From Geomicrobium sediminis (GTDB lineage Bacteria; Bacillota; Bacilli; Bacillales; Marinococcaceae), in contig NZ_JAFBEC010000009.1 in NCBI RefSeq assembly GCF_016908595.1, positions 109,203 through 173,202 on the forward strand: 64,000 nt of DNA, in the 5' to 3' direction. Positions 1-7,835 of the stretch are shown here, piece by piece. The position numbers and the translations under genes are program-made. The notes beneath the pieces were generated by a model. The model saw only the letters and a list, made by a program, of their open reading frames with translations, was not told the origin of the DNA and ran no database searches. Every line of letters starts with the position of its first letter. The stretch's first letter is position 1.

Positions 1-1
1 T

Positions 2-892
2 CAACCCATTGCTGACCCTTCAGCAGTTCCTTTATATGCCCTTTGTAAAATGGCAAAGGAGAATGTGACCGTTGTATTATCAGGGGAAGGAGCGGACGAG
101 CTGTTTGCAGGTTATCGAATTTACCAGGAGCCAGAAGCGTTAAAAGCGATAGCGAGTTTACCTGATATGCTAAAAAGACCTTTGCGCCAAGTCTTGTCTA
201 AACTACCAGCGATGTATGGAATCAATTATTTGCAACGCGCGTGTACACCACTGAACGAGCGTTTTGTTGGTAATGCGAAAGTATTCCAAGGGGATAAATC
301 ATCTGTTTTAAACAAACGTTTGATTAACTACGATGTGTATGAAGAAATGAGAAACGTTTATGAAGAAGCAAGTAATTGGAACGACGTTCAAAAGATGCAA
401 CATATTGATATGAACTTTTGGTTACCGGGAGATATTTTAGTAAAAGGGGATCGGATGTCTATGGCTAATAGCCTTGAGTTGCGTGTTCCTTTTTTAGATA
501 AAGAAGTGTACAACGTTGCTCGCGCAACACCAACAAAATGGCTGGTCGACAAAGGGACAACAAAAAGGTTGTTACGGGAGGCATTTGCAGATATAGTACC
601 TGCGCATGTTCTTCACCGTCCGAAGCTTGGCTTTCCGGTCCCGCTACGCAAATGGCTGAAAGGTAATCGAGGAACGGAGATGGTAGAACGGATTGTAGCA
701 TCGAATGTAGGTGATTATGTAAACATTCATTATGTAGAACAACTTCTGCGTGAACACCAACTAGGGAAGAAGGATAACAGTAGGAAGTTGTGGGTCATTT
801 ACGTGTTTGCTGTGTGGTTTGAGCAACAAGAGCGGTTCATGCTAAGTAGCGAGAGACAAACATTAAAAGAAAAGACGTCTAACCGTCTGTAA
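2..892 (+). CDS. asnB: Asparagine synthetase (glutamine-hydrolysing), C-terminal part
   Basis: This is the synthetase half of an AsnB-type enzyme, which makes asparagine from aspartate, glutamine and ATP in the cytoplasm. The reading frame is open from base 2, so the gene enters from the left edge; 296 residues of a protein that is normally about 600-640 remain. The ATP-pyrophosphate loop SGEGADELFAG lies at fragment residues 27-37, and KGDRMSMANSLELRVPFLD is the conserved segment of the synthetase active site. The N-terminal glutaminase domain with Cys2 is outside the window. Bacilli carry several paralogues (asnB, asnO, asnH), so the symbol denotes the family, not the exact paralogue. Confidence 0.93.
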   Translation, partial: QPIADPSAVPLYALCKMAKENVTVVLSGEGADELFAGYRIYQEPEALKAIASLPDMLKRPLRQVLSKLPAMYGINYLQRACTPLNERFVGNAKVFQGDKSSVLNKRLINYDVYEEMRNVYEEASNWNDVQKMQHIDMNFWLPGDILVKGDRMSMANSLELRVPFLDKEVYNVARATPTKWLVDKGTTKRLLREAFADIVPAHVLHRPKLGFPVPLRKWLKGNRGTEMVERIVASNVGDYVNIHYVEQLLREHQLGKKDNSRKLWVIYVFAVWFEQQERFMLSSERQTLKEKTSNRL

Positions 893-972
893 TAAAAATT
901 GGCAGAGTACGTGGGGGTTCCCGTACTTCAGTGTCTCTTGCATAGCTTTTTTTCATAGGGTAACAACCAAAA

Positions 973-1000
973 TAAGCTCCCTCCATTTGGAGGGAGCTTA
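973..1000. terminator. Bidirectional intrinsic terminator
   Basis: A perfect 12-bp stem (TAAGCTCCCTCC with its complement) closes an ATTT loop between the convergent asparagine synthetase gene and the CBS-domain gene. The leftward side continues into ATTTTGG, so termination is likely better for the leftward gene. Confidence 0.85.
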
Positions 1001-1015
1001 TTACATTGTGTATGA

Positions 1016-2326
1016 TTACAGTTGTTCGATGGGTTGTTCGGTGAAGATGATTTCAAGTTTGCGGTAGCGATATTCGTCCCGTTTAAGCACTCGTATTTCG
1101 AGTTCTTCGGTGCGCCATCGTTGTCCTTCTTCGATGTTTGGGTTTTTAGCGAATAGCCAACCTCCGATCGTATCAAATTCATCCTCATCAATTTTTGTTG
1201 GGAGAAACTCATTTACATCGTCAATGAGTGCTATTCCATCAACAAGAATGTGGGAGTCAGCAATCTGTTCAATCTCTGGAATCTCTTCTTCATCAAACTC
1301 GTCTCGAATGTCCCCAACGATTTCTTCAAGAATATCTTCAATGGTAATCATCCCAGAAGTACCGCCATACTCATCAATCAAAACTGCTAAGTGAGCACCT
1401 TCTGATTGCATTTTGCGTAGTAGACGTTTAATTGGTGTTTGATCTGAGACGGTTAAGACAGGACGAATGATTTCATTTAGATTCACAAGGTTTTCTTCAA
1501 CGTTCAAGAGTAGAAACTGTTTGGTGTTGATAAAGCCGATCATGTCGTCTTTGCTTTCGCCAATGATTGGGAAGCGGGTGAACCTTGTATCTTGAATAAT
1601 CGCCATTGAATCTTTGAAAGAATCATCGACCGACAAACAGATCATATCTGTCCTAGGTACCATAATCTCATGTGCTTTTCGTTCGTCAAAGGCGAAAATA
1701 TTATTTACGTAGCCAAATTCTGCTTGATTAATTTCACCGTGCTTTAAGCTTTCGGTAAGTAAAATTTGTAACTCTTCCTCGGAGTGTGCCTCTTCCCGCT
1801 CTGCAGCAGGTTGTATGCCGAACAGTCGTACAAATCGGTTTGCAACACCATTGAGTACAAATATAATTGGATAAGCTAATTTATAAAAGATTCTTAGTGG
1901 TCGTAACAAGAAAAAGCCAATGGCTTCAGGCTTTTGGATGGCAGCGGTTTTAGGTGCCAATTCTCCGAAAACGACGTGCAAAAACGTCACAATTGCAAAA
2001 GCTAGAACAAAGGATAAAGGTGTAATTAGTGTATCTGAGACGCCCACTGCTTCAAACACAGGGTGTAAAATACGTTCAACGACTGGCTCACCTAACCAAC
2101 CTAGACCGAGTGCAGTAATCGTAATTCCAAGCTGACATGCGGCAAGGTAACCGTCTAACTTCTTTACGGTGTCTTTCATTAAAGAAGCCTTTACATTACT
2201 TCCTTCATCAATCATTTGATCGAGACGACTGTTTCGAATTCTAACAATCGAGAATTCTGACGCCACAAAAAAAGCAGTGGCGATTAATAACAATACAAAC
2301 AGCGTCGCGCTAATCCCTATACTCAA
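1016..2326 (-). CDS. CNNM/CorC (HlyC) family membrane protein with CBS domains
   Basis: Membrane protein of the CNNM/CorC family, whose members are linked to Mg2+ or Co2+ efflux and Na+/divalent cation transport. The N-terminal 190 residues form the DUF21 membrane domain with several hydrophobic helices; a CBS pair follows at about residues 205-320 (containing EIMVPRTDMI), and an acidic CorC_HlyC domain ends the protein. I place the start at a TTG (2326) because AGAGGAG lies nine bases upstream; the frame continues 27 codons further to an ATG at 2407 with no ribosome site. That gives 436 residues, normal for the family. The gene stands alone between terminators. The transported ion cannot be read from sequence. 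Confidence 0.88.
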   Translation of the reverse strand: MSIGISATLFVLLLIATAFFVASEFSIVRIRNSRLDQMIDEGSNVKASLMKDTVKKLDGYLAACQLGITITALGLGWLGEPVVERILHPVFEAVGVSDTLITPLSFVLAFAIVTFLHVVFGELAPKTAAIQKPEAIGFFLLRPLRIFYKLAYPIIFVLNGVANRFVRLFGIQPAAEREEAHSEEELQILLTESLKHGEINQAEFGYVNNIFAFDERKAHEIMVPRTDMICLSVDDSFKDSMAIIQDTRFTRFPIIGESKDDMIGFINTKQFLLLNVEENLVNLNEIIRPVLTVSDQTPIKRLLRKMQSEGAHLAVLIDEYGGTSGMITIEDILEEIVGDIRDEFDEEEIPEIEQIADSHILVDGIALIDDVNEFLPTKIDEDEFDTIGGWLFAKNPNIEEGQRWRTEELEIRVLKRDEYRYRKLEIIFTEQPIEQL

Positions 2327-2557
2327 CGAAACATTCTCCTCTGTTATGCAGTATGTTGTTGTAGATGTTGAATAATGAACAGCAAAATAGACAATTATGT
2401 TATGCACAAATAAACAGGAACATCACCCCTGTAAAAACGTGCAACTCATTATTCTAGATCTTCACTCACCTGCCTCAAAGGAAATATTAAAAAGTATTAT
2501 AGCATGAATCATCTGTGAATGGGGGCGACCTTGCTGGGATTTGGAGCTAGAAAAGCT

Positions 2558-3460
2558 TCAAAGCTCTAAATGTTTTTTTAGTTTATTGGATTGTCTTTCA
2601 AGTTCTTCATCTGAGACGAGTAAATAGTAAATCCCATCTTTATACGTCCCAGTTCCTTGTAATGTATGCTGTTCAATATGATGCCTAGAAGGTTCATAGG
2701 CGAATAAATCAATCATTTCACTAAGTGTTAAATTCGTTTCAACGTTATCGCGAACGGTAGTAAAGATCTCATTTATTTTTGATATCGATGGAAACTGAAC
2801 GATTTCTTTTAGAAAGCTCTCGATGACTTGCCGTTGACGAATGTTACGCCCTGAATCACCTAAAGGATCTTCGTAGCGCATACGAACGTATGCCAAAGCT
2901 TCGTCTCCGCTTAATTCAGTTGGGCCTTCTAAAAATTCAAATCCACCATATTCAAAAGAAAATGAGTTGGTAACCGTGATCCCATCAACTGCGTCAATTA
3001 GATCTGTAAAGCCTTGCATATTAATTGTTACGACATAGTCAATCGGTATATCGAGTAAGCTTTCAACCGTTTCAACTGTCATATCAGCCCCGCCGAATGC
3101 GTGAGCATGATTGATTTTATCGATGGTGTTGTGACCGATAATCTCTGTGCGAGTGTCTCTTGGGATGCTAAGCATTTGAATGGAGGATGTTGTTTGATTG
3201 ACTGTGGCAACAATTAGTGTGTCTGTTCTACCTAACGTTTCATCCTCAGCGTCCAAGCCGAGGAGTAGAAACGAGATGGGGTCATGCTCTTCAACAAGAG
3301 CAGGTTCTGGTCGGTGGACGGAAGGATGAGTACGTTCAATGGGGCGGTAGATGTCGTCAGTCGTTTTCGTGAGTGCACCGTAGGAATAGAAAAGAAATAC
3401 AGCGATACATAAGGCAAGTGTTGCCATGATTGCCCCAACAATTAAATACGTTTTTTTCAT
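2558..3460 (-). CDS. LytR-CpsA-Psr (LCP) family cell wall transferase
   Basis: LCP proteins transfer undecaprenyl-linked glycopolymers such as teichoic acids onto peptidoglycan outside the membrane. The 300-residue protein has one N-terminal membrane helix (residues 6-27), a short linker and the LCP domain from about residue 62. The domain shows LLGLDAEDETLGRTDT (Arg78 and Asp80) and SIPRDTR (Arg101), the arginine and aspartate residues that bind the pyrophosphate lipid in the family. A GAGGGGG ribosome site precedes the ATG. It has no wall-synthesis neighbour here, so its particular glycopolymer is unknown; bacilli usually carry three or more such proteins. Confidence 0.9.
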   Translation of the reverse strand: MKKTYLIVGAIMATLALCIAVFLFYSYGALTKTTDDIYRPIERTHPSVHRPEPALVEEHDPISFLLLGLDAEDETLGRTDTLIVATVNQTTSSIQMLSIPRDTRTEIIGHNTIDKINHAHAFGGADMTVETVESLLDIPIDYVVTINMQGFTDLIDAVDGITVTNSFSFEYGGFEFLEGPTELSGDEALAYVRMRYEDPLGDSGRNIRQRQVIESFLKEIVQFPSISKINEIFTTVRDNVETNLTLSEMIDLFAYEPSRHHIEQHTLQGTGTYKDGIYYLLVSDEELERQSNKLKKHLEL

Positions 3461-3511
3461 CTCATCCCCCTCGCCACAGAATATCGTTTGTTAATGATAT
3501 GGCTATAGTTC

Positions 3512-4501
3512 TTAGTTTAGACGGCCCAAGGATAAGTCATTCATAGCATCTGCAATCAATTTATAGGAGTGAATGCGATCGTTAACGTCATGAGCAGGAG
3601 TGTGAATCATCACTTCTTCAGTAGGAAGTTCAGCAATTTTTTTTGCGACAACAGCAGGTTCACCGACAATCATCTTTTGTACATATTCTTCGAACTTTGT
3701 TTGCTCATCGGATTTGAACCTGTATTGACTTGCTACTTGAATTGAAGGGATCCCGTCGTTTCCATGACCATGATTGACTTGTTGCTGCCAAAGGAAGAGG
3801 CTTTTTGCAAGGAGCATCGCTTTTTCGTTCGTTTCAGCACAAAGAGCAGCAATGGTCATCATTGAGTTTGCCTGTGATCCTCTTGTTCGCGGTATAAATT
3901 GGTCGTGATAAAGAGTGATTGCTTCTGTTCCATCTGTATCACTCATCCATTGACCGAAGGCGTAACTTATCCCCAGTTTAGCAGCCAGTTCAGCACTTTT
4001 TTTGCTCGTCCCAAGAAGCCAAGTTGAAGGTGGTGTGTTTGGAACAGGGGATGCGTGAATGTGTGTAACCGTTTGATCAATGTATGCTAGTAATTCTTGA
4101 ACAAGATCCGGCATGTTATAAACAGCTTGTAAGAAGTTATCATTAAGTGCATTGGTTACTTCGGCACTCCCACCTGGGGCGCGGCCAAGGCCGATATCAA
4201 TTCGATCTGGAAAGAGCGTAGCGAGTGTATGATGAATTTCTGCCACTTTAAATGGCTTATAGTGTGGCAAGAGGATTGCGCCAGTGCCTAAACGAATGCA
4301 AGAGGTTTTACCGCCAATCCAGGCGAGTAACACTTCAGGTGTAGAAGAAGCTAGTCCATTCAAATCATGGTGCTCGGTTAACCAAAAGCGTGTATACCCT
4401 AGTTGTTCGACAGCTTGCGCGAGCGTGGCAGAGTCTATAAGGGCATCTTGTGACGATTTTCCAGCCGCGATCGGGGAGCTATCGAGTACGCTAAGCTTCA
4501 T
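3512..4501 (-). CDS. LLM-class (luciferase-like) flavin-dependent oxidoreductase
   Basis: Predicted FMN-dependent monooxygenase-like oxidoreductase of the bacterial luciferase family, group 1 in the style of YwcH/YtmO-like proteins. The protein begins MKLSVLDSSPI and carries RFWLTEHHD, the conserved early motif of these enzymes, and DIGLGRAPGG further on. The start at 4501 is supported by AAGGAG six bases upstream; the frame is open for 44 more codons, but those overlap the upstream small gene in another frame. The start lies inside the last codons of that small gene (an 11-bp overlap), so the two are probably translationally coupled. Natural substrates of this subgroup are mostly unknown. 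Confidence 0.88.
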   Translation of the reverse strand: MKLSVLDSSPIAAGKSSQDALIDSATLAQAVEQLGYTRFWLTEHHDLNGLASSTPEVLLAWIGGKTSCIRLGTGAILLPHYKPFKVAEIHHTLATLFPDRIDIGLGRAPGGSAEVTNALNDNFLQAVYNMPDLVQELLAYIDQTVTHIHASPVPNTPPSTWLLGTSKKSAELAAKLGISYAFGQWMSDTDGTEAITLYHDQFIPRTRGSQANSMMTIAALCAETNEKAMLLAKSLFLWQQQVNHGHGNDGIPSIQVASQYRFKSDEQTKFEEYVQKMIVGEPAVVAKKIAELPTEEVMIHTPAHDVNDRIHSYKLIADAMNDLSLGRLN

Positions 4502-4772
4502 GAACATCTCCTTCTTTCTGCAGTGTGAGTGAAAATGTACCGACTTGATCGGGTTCGTATAAGTTCGTAATTGACGTTGAATAATTGATGATGCTCCCAT
4601 TAAATGAACGATTTTGATCGGGAATTGTAACAAGAAAACGTTGACGATATAAAAGTGTCGTTACAGCATGATAGTCATTTGAATGCACTTGAAATGTAAA
4701 GTGGATAGATTGGTCGTCTTCTGTCCAATCCATGGCTTCTATATGGTTGTCATCTAGCATAATGTGTATCAT
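4491..4772 (-). CDS. DUF3219 (YkvR-like) family small protein
   Basis: A 93-residue soluble protein resembling the DUF3219 family (Bacillus YkvR); the stretch NYSTSITNLYEPDQVG is what I recognise. No function is established for the family. The ATG follows GGAGG at nine bases, a strong site. Its 3' end overlaps the start of the flavin oxidoreductase gene, so the pair is a two-gene operon; a role connected with that oxidoreductase is only inference. Confidence 0.75.
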   Translation of the reverse strand: MIHIMLDDNHIEAMDWTEDDQSIHFTFQVHSNDYHAVTTLLYRQRFLVTIPDQNRSFNGSIINYSTSITNLYEPDQVGTFSLTLQKEGDVHEA

Positions 4773-4862
4773 TTATTGTAGCCTCCTCGTGTAATGCTTA
4801 TGGTGTAGACAATAACAGATAAACCGTTATGAATCGTATGTTTAGGCTTACTAGGGCGCTTT

Positions 4863-4919
4863 TTAATCGTAGTATGTGCTGGAAGCACACGTCTCATAAG
4901 TGCATCGAACGACGATTAA
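4863..4919. repeat. 57-base nested inverted repeat
   Basis: TTAATCGT (4863-4870) pairs with ACGATTAA (4912-4919), and an inner GTGCT-GGA-AGCAC hairpin sits at 4876-4888. It lies upstream of the rightward promoter at 4929, so it would be transcribed only in the leader of the leftward DUF3219 gene or act as DNA. Neither side has a T-tract, so it is not an obvious terminator. Confidence 0.5.
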
Positions 4920-4928
4920 TAAGCTACT

Positions 4929-4957
4929 TTGTGAAATATTTAACAAATTTATATAAT
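4929..4957 (+). promoter_or_regulatory. SigA-type promoter overlapped by a Rex/Fnr-like operator
   Basis: TTGTGA (4929-4934), a 17-base spacer and TATAAT (4952-4957) form a good vegetative promoter 64 bases before the EIIC-like gene. The -35 and spacer coincide with TTGTGAA-ATAT-TTAACAA (4929-4946), which differs by one base from the Rex consensus TTGTGAA-N4-TTCACAA. It also fits an Fnr/Crp-type TGTGA-N6-TCACA site with one mismatch. A protein bound here would block RNA polymerase. Confidence 0.6.
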
Positions 4958-5021
4958 AGTTTTTAGAAGTTTTCGTTATGATAGAGAAAAGAATAGCTAC
5001 TTGGAAAGGAAGTAATGAATT

Positions 5022-6029
5022 ATGCGGGCGTTTTTAAAGAGAAAAGGAATTGACCTTTCTTGGCGTACGTACATTATTACAGCTTTTAGTTATATGACTC
5101 TCGGGTTGTTTGCATCATTATTAATTGGATTGATCATCCAGACGCTCGGAAACCAACTGGGAATTGAATTCCTCGTTGATATGGGGACGCTTGCGATGGG
5201 GCTGTTAGGTCCAGCAATTGGAGCTGCAGTGGCTTACGGTCTTGGTGCACCGCCACTCGTACTGTTCGCAGCGATTGTTAGTGGAGCAGCCGGAGTTGAA
5301 CTAGGAGGTCCTGCTGGGGCGTTTTTAGCTTCAGTTCTTGCGGTAGAGTGCGGGAAGATCGTAAGCAAGGAAACGAAGTTCGATATTTTACTTACGCCTT
5401 TTGTGACGGTAGTGGTCGGGTATACAGTGGCTGTGCTAATTGGTCCGCCGATTGACTCGGCTATGCGGGAGTTTGGCGGTCTTATTAACTGGGCAACAGA
5501 ACAGGAACCGTTAATTATGAGTATGATCGTGGCAGGACTTATGGGATTGGCACTAACAGCACCGATTTCTAGTGCAGCAATTGCGATTATGATTGATTTG
5601 AATGGATTGGCTGCTGGAGCTGCCACCATTGGATGTTGCGCCCAGATGATTGGATTTGCCGTAAGTAGTTTCCGAGAAAATCGAACGAGCGGTCTCATTT
5701 CGATGGGAATTGGGACGTCGATGCTGCAAGTACCGAACATCGTTAAAAACCCATGGATCCTAGTACCACCAACCGTCACAGGGATTCTACTTGCACCCAC
5801 TGCTGTCATTTATTTTGGGATGATTAACAATGCAGAAGGTGCTGGGATGGGGACAAGTGGTTTTGTTGGACAAATCATGACGTTAACATCAATGGGATTC
5901 ACGATGGATGTGTTTATTCTCATATTGTTGTTTCATTTTGTGTTGCCAGCTATGCTAGCATTTTTCCTCTCAGAGCTTATGCGTAAGATGCGTTTAATTA
6001 AATTCGGTGATATGAAATTAGAGCAATAA
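5022..6029 (+). CDS. PTS EIIC-like (PfoR family) membrane protein
   Basis: Polytopic membrane protein of 335 residues of the EIIC-like family once annotated as PfoR (Pfam PTS_EIIC_2). About eight to ten hydrophobic, Gly/Ala-rich segments run through the sequence, with glycine-rich signatures such as GLLGPAIGAAVAYGLGAPP near residue 60. No EIIA or EIIB domain is attached or adjacent, so phosphotransferase-coupled transport is doubtful; the family's true substrate is not known. The ATG follows AAAGGAAG. A ferredoxin gene begins 74 bases downstream and an amidohydrolase gene follows it; the three share direction and no terminator is visible between them. The promoter at 4929 suggests redox control. 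Confidence 0.8.
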   Translation: MRAFLKRKGIDLSWRTYIITAFSYMTLGLFASLLIGLIIQTLGNQLGIEFLVDMGTLAMGLLGPAIGAAVAYGLGAPPLVLFAAIVSGAAGVELGGPAGAFLASVLAVECGKIVSKETKFDILLTPFVTVVVGYTVAVLIGPPIDSAMREFGGLINWATEQEPLIMSMIVAGLMGLALTAPISSAAIAIMIDLNGLAAGAATIGCCAQMIGFAVSSFRENRTSGLISMGIGTSMLQVPNIVKNPWILVPPTVTGILLAPTAVIYFGMINNAEGAGMGTSGFVGQIMTLTSMGFTMDVFILILLFHFVLPAMLAFFLSELMRKMRLIKFGDMKLEQ

Positions 6030-6103
6030 GGGCAAAGAACGGTTATACAATGTTTTGAACTAATGATAGAATTTTGCCTATACATAAAAAGGGGATGATT
6101 TGA

Positions 6104-6427
6104 ATGCCAACAGTTACGGTGAAAGATAAAGGAAGCTTTGAAGTAGTGTCAGGAACAAAATTAGTACTGGCTCTAGAAGATAACGGCGTCGATATTTTGC
6201 ATCGTTGCGGTGGGAACGCAAAATGCACGACGTGTCGTTGTGAGATTATTAGTGGTGATCCAGGTACAATGGAGCAACCTGAAATGGATGCTCGCAAGCG
6301 AAGAGGGGTAGAAGATGAATCCATTCGTTTGTCTTGTCAGATTAGCGTCGAGTCTGATTTAACAGTAAACCCTATTCGTCTAGCGAGTGTTGAAGGTCTT
6401 GATGCTGGACCGCGTCCTACAGAATAA
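6104..6427 (+). CDS. [2Fe-2S] ferredoxin
   Basis: Small electron carrier of 107 residues with a beta-grasp ferredoxin fold. Cys35, Cys41, Cys44 and Cys78 (in HRCGGNAKCTTC and RLSCQI) give C-x5-C-x2-C-x33-C, the adrenodoxin-like spacing for a [2Fe-2S] cluster. An AAAAGGGGATG ribosome site precedes the ATG. The gene sits between the EIIC-like membrane protein and an M20 hydrolase, an unusual partnership; its redox partner is not encoded nearby. Confidence 0.88.
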   Translation: MPTVTVKDKGSFEVVSGTKLVLALEDNGVDILHRCGGNAKCTTCRCEIISGDPGTMEQPEMDARKRRGVEDESIRLSCQISVESDLTVNPIRLASVEGLDAGPRPTE

Positions 6428-6468
6428 CCGAGTGCCAATAACGAAGAAGATAGGGAGTTGAAGTAACA

Positions 6469-7755
6469 ATGTATGAGCAATTGTATAACCGCTTATTATC
6501 TGAATACGCTGAGAGCCAAGATGCTCTCGGTGTTCAAGGTGAACGACTTGCCAAACGACTTAGTAAGATTGCCGAAATTGGTTTAACAGCTGATGGTGGG
6601 AGTGATCGCATTGGCTTTTCAGAAGGAGAAAAGCGAGCAAAAGAACTTGTTATAAGTTGGATGGAACATGCTGGCATGAGCGTACGCTCAGATGAGGCTG
6701 GAAACGTCATTGCTAGATTAGAAGGAAGTGATCCATCGTTACCACCTGTGATCAGTGGTTCGCACGTGGATAGCGTTCCGAACGGAGGACATTTTGATGG
6801 TCCGTTAGGTGTGCTATCGTCTTTGGAAGTCGTTGAGGCTTGGGCAACAGAAGGGTATACGCCAAAACGTGCTTATGAAGTGGTGATTTTTACTGATGAA
6901 GAAGGAAGTCGATTTAATAGTGGCCTAACAGGAAGCCGTGCAATGACTGGTGCAGTAGATCTTGATCAACAGAGAGCGCTTCGTGATGCTAGTGGTGATT
7001 CATTTGAGGAAGTGTTGGCTGCCATTCAACTGAACGCACAAACCTTTACAAAAGCAAAGCGTGAGTTCCAACTTGGAAGTGACTACATTGAGTTACATAT
7101 TGAGCAAGGAAAAGTATTGGAAGAGCGTAATCTCCCGGTAGGAGTTGTTTCAGGTATAGCTGGTCCAAGGTATTGGAAAATGACCTTCACAGGAGTAGCA
7201 GGACACGCAGGCAACACAGCGATGAACCAGAGGCAAGATGCACTTGTAGCCGCGTCACAACTCGTTCACTCAGTTGCATCTTTGCCGATTCGACATAGTG
7301 AGACTGCGGTAGCAACTGTTGGGAAATTAACGGTTGAACCGAACGGTGCGAATGTCATTCCTGGTAAAGTAACACTTGTTGTGGATGTAAGAGATATTAC
7401 AGCTCCGACGAGAGATGTATTATTCGAAGAAATAAAAGAAGTTGCTAACACAATTGCTCAAGAATGGAATGTGTCCTTGGAGTGTGAAGAAACAATTAAT
7501 GTGGCGCCAGTACCAGTATCACAAGAAACGAAGGATCGATTGCATTCAGTCATAGAAGCAGAAGGGTTTACATCGATTGAGATTCCTAGTGGTGCGGGAC
7601 ATGATGCGATGTTAATGGGAACACAAATGTCTATGGCTATGATTTTCGTGCGGAGTGCAAAGGGTATTAGTCATCATCCGGATGAATGGACGACATTAGC
7701 GGACTGTGTTACTGGTGTAAAAGTTTTGAAACGATATGTCGAACAATTGCAATAA
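6469..7755 (+). CDS. Zn-dependent M20 amidohydrolase (N-carbamoyl-L-amino acid hydrolase / allantoate amidohydrolase family)
   Basis: A 428-residue M20-family enzyme of the hydantoinase/carbamoylase subgroup, which cleaves N-carbamoyl amino acids, ureido compounds or allantoate. Metal ligands are visible in GSHVDSVPNGGHFDG (His and Asp), FTDEEGSRF (Glu-Glu) and HIEQG; the lid-domain motif GHAGNTAM and the C-terminal GAGHDAM are typical of this subgroup. The ATG follows a GGGAG site. It lies 41 bases after the ferredoxin gene. The substrate cannot be set by sequence; no hydantoinase or allantoinase gene is adjacent. Confidence 0.88.
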   Translation: MYEQLYNRLLSEYAESQDALGVQGERLAKRLSKIAEIGLTADGGSDRIGFSEGEKRAKELVISWMEHAGMSVRSDEAGNVIARLEGSDPSLPPVISGSHVDSVPNGGHFDGPLGVLSSLEVVEAWATEGYTPKRAYEVVIFTDEEGSRFNSGLTGSRAMTGAVDLDQQRALRDASGDSFEEVLAAIQLNAQTFTKAKREFQLGSDYIELHIEQGKVLEERNLPVGVVSGIAGPRYWKMTFTGVAGHAGNTAMNQRQDALVAASQLVHSVASLPIRHSETAVATVGKLTVEPNGANVIPGKVTLVVDVRDITAPTRDVLFEEIKEVANTIAQEWNVSLECEETINVAPVPVSQETKDRLHSVIEAEGFTSIEIPSGAGHDAMLMGTQMSMAMIFVRSAKGISHHPDEWTTLADCVTGVKVLKRYVEQLQ

Positions 7756-7835
7756 ATAAATCAAGGTTTTAATGCAAGTGGGTCTCCTCTGTGTGTTATA
7801 ATATTCTAAACATTTGTGGCGTGGAGGGTACATCA

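Noticed and set aside
465..701. Leftward open frame inside the asparagine synthetase gene
   Set aside because: It is antisense to a clearly conserved coding region, has no ribosome site and no recognisable product. The many other overlapping frames of this kind across the window were left out for the same reason.
2327..2557. Riboswitch (M-box type) in front of the CNNM/CorC gene
   Set aside because: The leader is long and holds a weak ACAGG-CCTGT hairpin, but I cannot match the conserved M-box or yybP-ykoY elements.
5234..5809. 191-codon leftward frame opposite the EIIC-like gene
   Set aside because: It is long only because the sense gene is rich in Gly and Ala codons; no ribosome site, and the sense frame has clear membrane-protein features.
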